Below, one piece after another: positions 59,491 through 64,000 of a DNA stretch of 64,000 nucleotides. A program made the position numbers and the translations under genes. A model generated the notes under the pieces. It made no database searches, was not told the DNA's origin, and saw only the letters and a program-made list of their open reading frames with translations. How positions within the stretch are numbered: the first letter of the stretch is position 1; the number at the start of each line of letters is the position of its first letter. This DNA comes from Austropuccinia psidii (lineage: Eukaryota > Basidiomycota > Pucciniomycetes > Pucciniales > Sphaerophragmiaceae), in the NCBI GenBank assembly GCA_023105745.1, contig JALGQZ010000013.1:18823105-18887104 (forward strand). The letters run 5' to 3'.

Positions 59491-60503
59491 CACTTTCACA
59501 TGCAAAATGTCTCTGCCCAACTTTTGTTGGATATGTTCAAAATTTTGAAGCTTTGTTTAAAGTTCTTTATTACAAGTTTAAAAGTGAGATACAAGCTTTA
59601 CAAAGTCTTTTTTTTGGAAATGATTGCTTCATTATTTCCTCCTCCTTGTGTTTGAATTCTATGGAAGTTCTTGCCAAACTGAAAAAACTTTCTATGGCTG
59701 AATTTTCCTTCTTTGAAATTCTGTAGTTCTGGGTGTGAGGTTTGTTCCACTTAGGCTTTCCCTTTTCCTTTTCCTTTTGATTTTTCTGTGGAACTTTCTT
59801 GCCTTTTTTGGGCCCTTGTTGAGGTCGATTCTTTCTTGTGGAGGCTTGAGGAGCTTCCAAAGGCCTGATTTCTCTATTTTGGGCAAACTGTTTTGTCTCA
59901 TTCTGTGACAAAATAATTTGGTTTTAAAACCAAGCTGTAATATTTTGAACCTTTCCCCTGGAAGACATGGGCGTCCACCCCATACAAAGCTCTTTTGTCT
60001 TTTCTGGGCCCAAGAATTCCTTCACTTGATTCTAAGATTTCAATGTCCCTATCCACAAGCTGGGAAGAAGTTTTACACTCCTTCTGCTTTACTTCAATAA
60101 ACTAGCTCTTTTAGTGAGACTTATATATTTCTACTTCTGCATGATGAGAGTTTTTCTGACCTGAGAACAGGAATAGCAGTTAAGTCAGTGTCTTTACTCT
60201 CAAGGAGATTATTCAAATTTATGGCTAACCTTGGCGACCTGGTGCAAGTTCTGGCTCCCTCCATATGTGCCTCTCCTCTGGGCTGACATTTTTGTCTTTT
60301 TTTTTATGACTTCAATTTACTGGTCCAGATCCATTTCATTTGAGGGATTAACCGCTTCCACTTCTTCTAAAGGTTTTTCTCATCAATTGACAAAAACCTT
60401 GACTAAGAAATACTTTAAATTCACCTGTTTGTTGGGGTGGTTTCATTTTCAACACTTGACTCTGAGCTTCTACAGTCAGAAAAGCTTTCTCTAATAGATG
60501 AAA
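59491..60503 (-). pseudogene. Second-frame accessory gene relic of H
   Basis: The frame 59911-59570 keeps EAPQASTRKN, a Lys-rich linker, PHTQNYRISKKE and SFFSLARTSIEF, aligning with B. Upstream are AEVEIYKS, intron-like 60229-60161 (GTTAGCC...TTCTCAG), an exon with MDLDQ, intron-like 60424-60364 (GTGAAT...AG) and a Ser-rich exon from 60503. Splice signals are as good as or better than those of B although the coding frame is broken. An ATG is also present inside the intron-like 60424-60364. Confidence 0.6.
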
Positions 60504-61027
60504 CTAGACTTAAAAAGAATATAAGTTATGTTTCTTAATAATAATTGAAAGACAACATTAACTCAACTCTTTGAATAAAGTTGTTTGAAAGGAATTTGTG
60601 GCAAATTGCCTCAAAAATAAAAAAATTAAAGAATAGAGAGAAAATGTTCTAACAACTTTTAATTTTACTTTTTGTTTTCTTGAGAAAAATAGAATTTATG
60701 CAGATGATAAGTTATCAATCAAAATTTTATTATTATTCACTTTACACTACAATAACCCAAAGAATATATTTCAAGTCTGTGATGTGAAAAAGGCAATAGT
60801 AATATAATAGAAATTTATTCCAAATGACTCAATAGTCAATTTTCTTAAAAAACATTCTCTTAAGAAATGCACTTCATTAATATTAAAAATATTATTTACA
60901 AGGAATAAGACAAAAAAAAGCCAAAATTAGGTAAATATTGCAATTTTAAATCAAAAAAAAGTAAAATGATGTCTAGAATGCTATTAATTTCCCAAAGATT
61001 TGTTGAAATCATGGCCAGGCGCCCAAA
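60504..61027 (-). other. Leader and PBS-like block of H
   Basis: AT-rich leader colinear with that of B (18184-18731), ending at the LTR with ATCATGGCCAGGCGCCCAAA on the plus strand. No ORF. Confidence 0.55.
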
Positions 61028-61850
61028 TTTAACTTCTTTCTATGAATCCCTTTATAATAGCAATAAATATCAAGAGTCCTATGACTGTCCTCAGTAGAAA
61101 ATATAATATGATTAAATACTATAACCAAAAATTAATGAAATAATTAGAAAATATTAAAAAGAATATAATTTGATTATTATCAAATAATTTAATGATAGAA
61201 ATATTAATAATTATAATGAATTCAAACTATTTTTTCATTATTATAGTCACTTTAATCTATAAAAATAGGATATATAAGATCTCTTAATGGAACAACTATA
61301 TGTGGAAACTAATAAGATTTATCCAATTATAAATCCTAAAGAGATTATTTATCAAATAAATCATCTACTCAATGTGCGAAGCTAAATCTTCTAGAAAAAT
61401 TTTATATAAATAAAACTACTACTAGATTAAAAAATATAGAAGTTCACAGAAAAACTTACTTGTAATATTTTTATGATAAAATGAGTCAAACAACAACATT
61501 TATAGTATGAAATAATTTTTATAAGCTAAAAACAAACCAAAAAAGCCAATATTTTAGATGGATACAATATTTTTATATACTTAAAAATGATTTCAAATCT
61601 TCTAAAGGAAATTTGGTGATTTGAAAGATATTTAAGGGTTATATTCTACAATTACAATTACTTAATTTAACAATTATCAAGAATACAATAGTTAAGAATT
61701 GCTTTCAATAAAAATATTTTCTATTTAACCAAGCTTGAACTATTTAAATCTCTAATGGATAGAGTGAATTATGATCATGATGGACAAAACCTGTGAAATA
61801 AAGGCTCTTTTTATGCCTTAAAAGAAGCTCTAATGATTCAAAATGGATAT
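61028..61850 (-). repeat. 5' LTR of H, truncated
   Basis: It matches the first 820 bp or so of the B LTR (ACTATGACT-type start, CTCTTTTTATG, ATGATTCA) and breaks at about 61850, where the LTR of G begins in the opposite direction. Confidence 0.7.
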
Positions 61851-63490
61851 AAAGACCAAACAGAGCCGGGGTACCCAAATTTTTGGATCTGCAATCATTC
61901 AATTAAGGTTTTACACCTGTAATGGAGGATTTTCAACCTTATTTAGACTTTAATATTAGGTTTTATCCAACCTCAAGGTTTAAACTGGTTTTAACCCAAT
62001 TTGGACAGGAATTTCAAGCTGCCGCGGGGTAAATCCCAATATGCAGGCTTGATATTAAAGTTTTGAGACCTGTAAAAGCTTAAATAAGCTTGAAAGATTA
62101 ATGTTACAAGCATTAAAACCTTATCAAAAGTTAAGGTTTGGTATGTATTGCTATTTTATGTGGAAAAATAGTAATAAATTTAAAAATTCATTCATAATCC
62201 AATTCTGAATGGATTTGCTTGAAGGTTTCACACAGCTCACAATTTAATATGATGTATATATAAATTAAATTTTAAATATCTTTTATAAATAGAATTCCTG
62301 GGTAATTAGCCTGGAAACCTACCTTTTTAATTATTCTTAAAGAAAATTAAGATTTCTTTGAAAAATTAATTAAAAATTGGGTTTAAGAGATTTCTGCTTG
62401 AAACTATATTTTTAGGTTGTTCATGTGATGAACTTTAATATAAATAAACTTATTTTATATTGAAACTTAAAATAATTAACTGAAATGATGATTAAAGTTA
62501 CTTGGAGTTAAGAATAACACTGGTAACTTCAAATTGGACTTAAACATAAATTACCTTAAGTTAAGAACCTTATTTTTAAGCATGGTTTTTCAGTTTTGAC
62601 CAGAGCACGCCCTCTAAATCCATTATGAATCATGAGAGATGCTCTGTAGACATAAAAAGAGTCCTTTCATGACTGTTTTTGTCCATCATCAATCATCAAT
62701 GCAATCATATTACACATTTAAACATGTAAAGTTTTATTATATATGAAATCATTTTATTAAAGTATTTCTTAAGTATTTCATTCTTTATAAATCATAAATT
62801 AAATAATTGAAATCATAGAAATTAGATTATTGTTGTAATCACCTATAATATATTTTATTTTATAAGATTATTGTCTTTGAAATATCTTTTAAGATCCACA
62901 AAGTCCTCTCAAAAACTCTTTAATCATCATTATTATTAGAAAAAGTTGTTTCATCTTGGAAAATCTTTATTTTTGGCGTGTTTATAACTTATAATAATTA
63001 TTCAGTATAATAACTGTTGTTGTTTGACTTGTTGTATGGAATTTATATTCTAAGTACGTTTTCTTTAAAATTCTATATTTTTGATCTATTATTAGTTTTT
63101 TTATATAGAAGTTTTCTATAAGAATTATTTCTGCACAGTTTGTGTTTTAATTCTTTTCTAAATAATATTTATATATTATTTATAAGTGGTTAAATATTTA
63201 TATTTTACACGTGTAATTGTCTCATTAAGAGCTTTACAATTCTTATTGTTATAATTGTCAGTGACTATAACAATAATAGAATAATTATAATTTATTATAA
63301 TCATTATATTTTTTCATTATTATTTTATATAATAATAATTAAATTAATGTTTTTTATAGAATTATTTCTAATAATTATATTTAAACTTGTGGTTATAATA
63401 TTTCATTATATTATTTTTTTCTACTGAGGACAGTCACAGTACTCTTGATATTGTTACTATTATAAAGAGTTTCATAGACAAACATTACAT
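61850..63490 (+). repeat. 5' LTR of element G, truncated
   Basis: This is the reverse complement of the B LTR from about position 1670 down to 1. It starts within AAGACCAAACAGAGCC and ends CATAGACAAACATTACA at 63490. About 500 bp of its upstream end are missing. Confidence 0.75.
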
Positions 63491-64000
63491 TTGGGGGCCT
63501 GGCCATGATTTTAACCAATTTTTGGGACATAAATCATATTCTAGACCTTATTTTACTTTTTTTTGACGTAAAATTGCCATATTTACTTGAATATTGGATT
63601 TTTTGGGACTTATCTCTTATAAATAATCTTTAAAATATTAATAAAGTTTTTTTTGCTGAAGATTATTGTTTGAAAAAATACACTATTGAGTGACTTGGAA
63701 TAAATTTCTTTTGTCTAACTAGTAGCTTTTTCACATCACAGACTTGAAATTTATTGTTTGAGTTATTCTAGTATAAAGTGAATAATAATAAAATGTTGAT
63801 TAATGACTTATTAATTGCATATTTATTATTTCTTTAAAGAAAATATAAAATCAAATAAAATATTTAAAAATTAAAAATCTTTACTAAAAACGTTTTTTTT
63901 CTTTAATCTTAGACAGTTTTCTTTTTTTTGATGTAATTTGCCGTAAATTACATTAAAACAACTTCATTCAATGAGTTGAGTGTATAAGTTATTTTTATTG
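63491..64000 (+). mobile_element. Element G: PBS-like block and leader, continuing out of the window
   Basis: TTTGGGGGCCTGGCCATGAT follows the LTR. The rest is colinear with the B leader (reverse complement of 18230-18731), so a B-family element starts here on the plus strand. Coding sequence would begin beyond 64000. Confidence 0.75.

Larger units (their letters stand above)
53386..61850 (-). mobile_element. Element H: decayed relative of B
   Basis: H has the B gene order on the minus strand with truncated LTRs at both ends (53386-54106 and 61028-61850) and solo LTR Y inserted in gag. A deletion removes the whole reverse transcriptase. Stops and frameshifts are frequent, so it is older than B. 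Confidence 0.85.

Overview
This window is almost entirely nested LTR retrotransposon DNA from a fungus. I see no host gene, rRNA or tRNA. The best guess for the source is a rust fungus (Pucciniales). The Ty3/gypsy Gag-Pol proteins resemble, as I recall them, those that fill the very large, AT-rich genome of the myrtle rust Austropuccinia psidii. Short GT-AG introns of about 60-70 nt fit a basidiomycete. The species call is inference from family resemblance; no search was run.

Layout, left to right. 1-1120: two LTR fragments. 1121-1448: a relic of a Mutator-like (MULE) transposase. 1449-6728: decayed chromovirus-like element X on the minus strand, whose LTR (3602-6728) carries a 1.4-kb solo-LTR-like insertion, R1 (5183-6600). 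6729-9545: gag and protease remains of a second Ty3/gypsy lineage, A, with its 5' LTR split between 9546-9924 and 20928-22558. The split is caused by B (9925-20922), a full-length element with 2191-bp LTRs, a 5-bp target duplication (AAAAC) and one uninterrupted 1922-codon Gag-Pol ORF ending in a chromodomain. 23200-31423: degenerate plus-strand element D. 31740-34927: stacked LTR fragments F, E and part of R.

The 16.4-kb block made of A (from 7521), D, F, E and part of R (to 34927) is repeated directly head-to-tail at 34928-51336. The second copy lacks B and shows the exact empty target site at 37321-37340. This is either a real tandem duplication or two haplotypes joined in the assembly. 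After it come the rest of LTR F (to 53385), degenerate minus-strand element H (53386-61850, a relative of B, interrupted by solo LTR Y at 57668-59490), and the truncated 5' LTR and leader of plus-strand element G (61850-64000).

The main discovery candidate is inside the B family. Its 5' part carries a second reading frame, +1 to Gag-Pol, that becomes continuous across two putative introns (18066-18005 and 17869-17804 on the minus strand). Recognisable versions of that second-frame protein, and of the splice-site arrangement, occur in diverged elements D, H and, more loosely, X. In B the first AUG of the unspliced leader is the Gag-Pol start, and it lies inside putative intron 1. Splicing would remove it and expose the second-frame AUG. 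This suggests a splice-controlled choice between Gag-Pol and a separate protein of roughly 220-270 residues.

Mismatch counts quoted here were made by eye and are approximate. LTR ends in the decayed elements are good to a few bases where terminal TG/CA or target duplications are visible, and otherwise to tens of bases.
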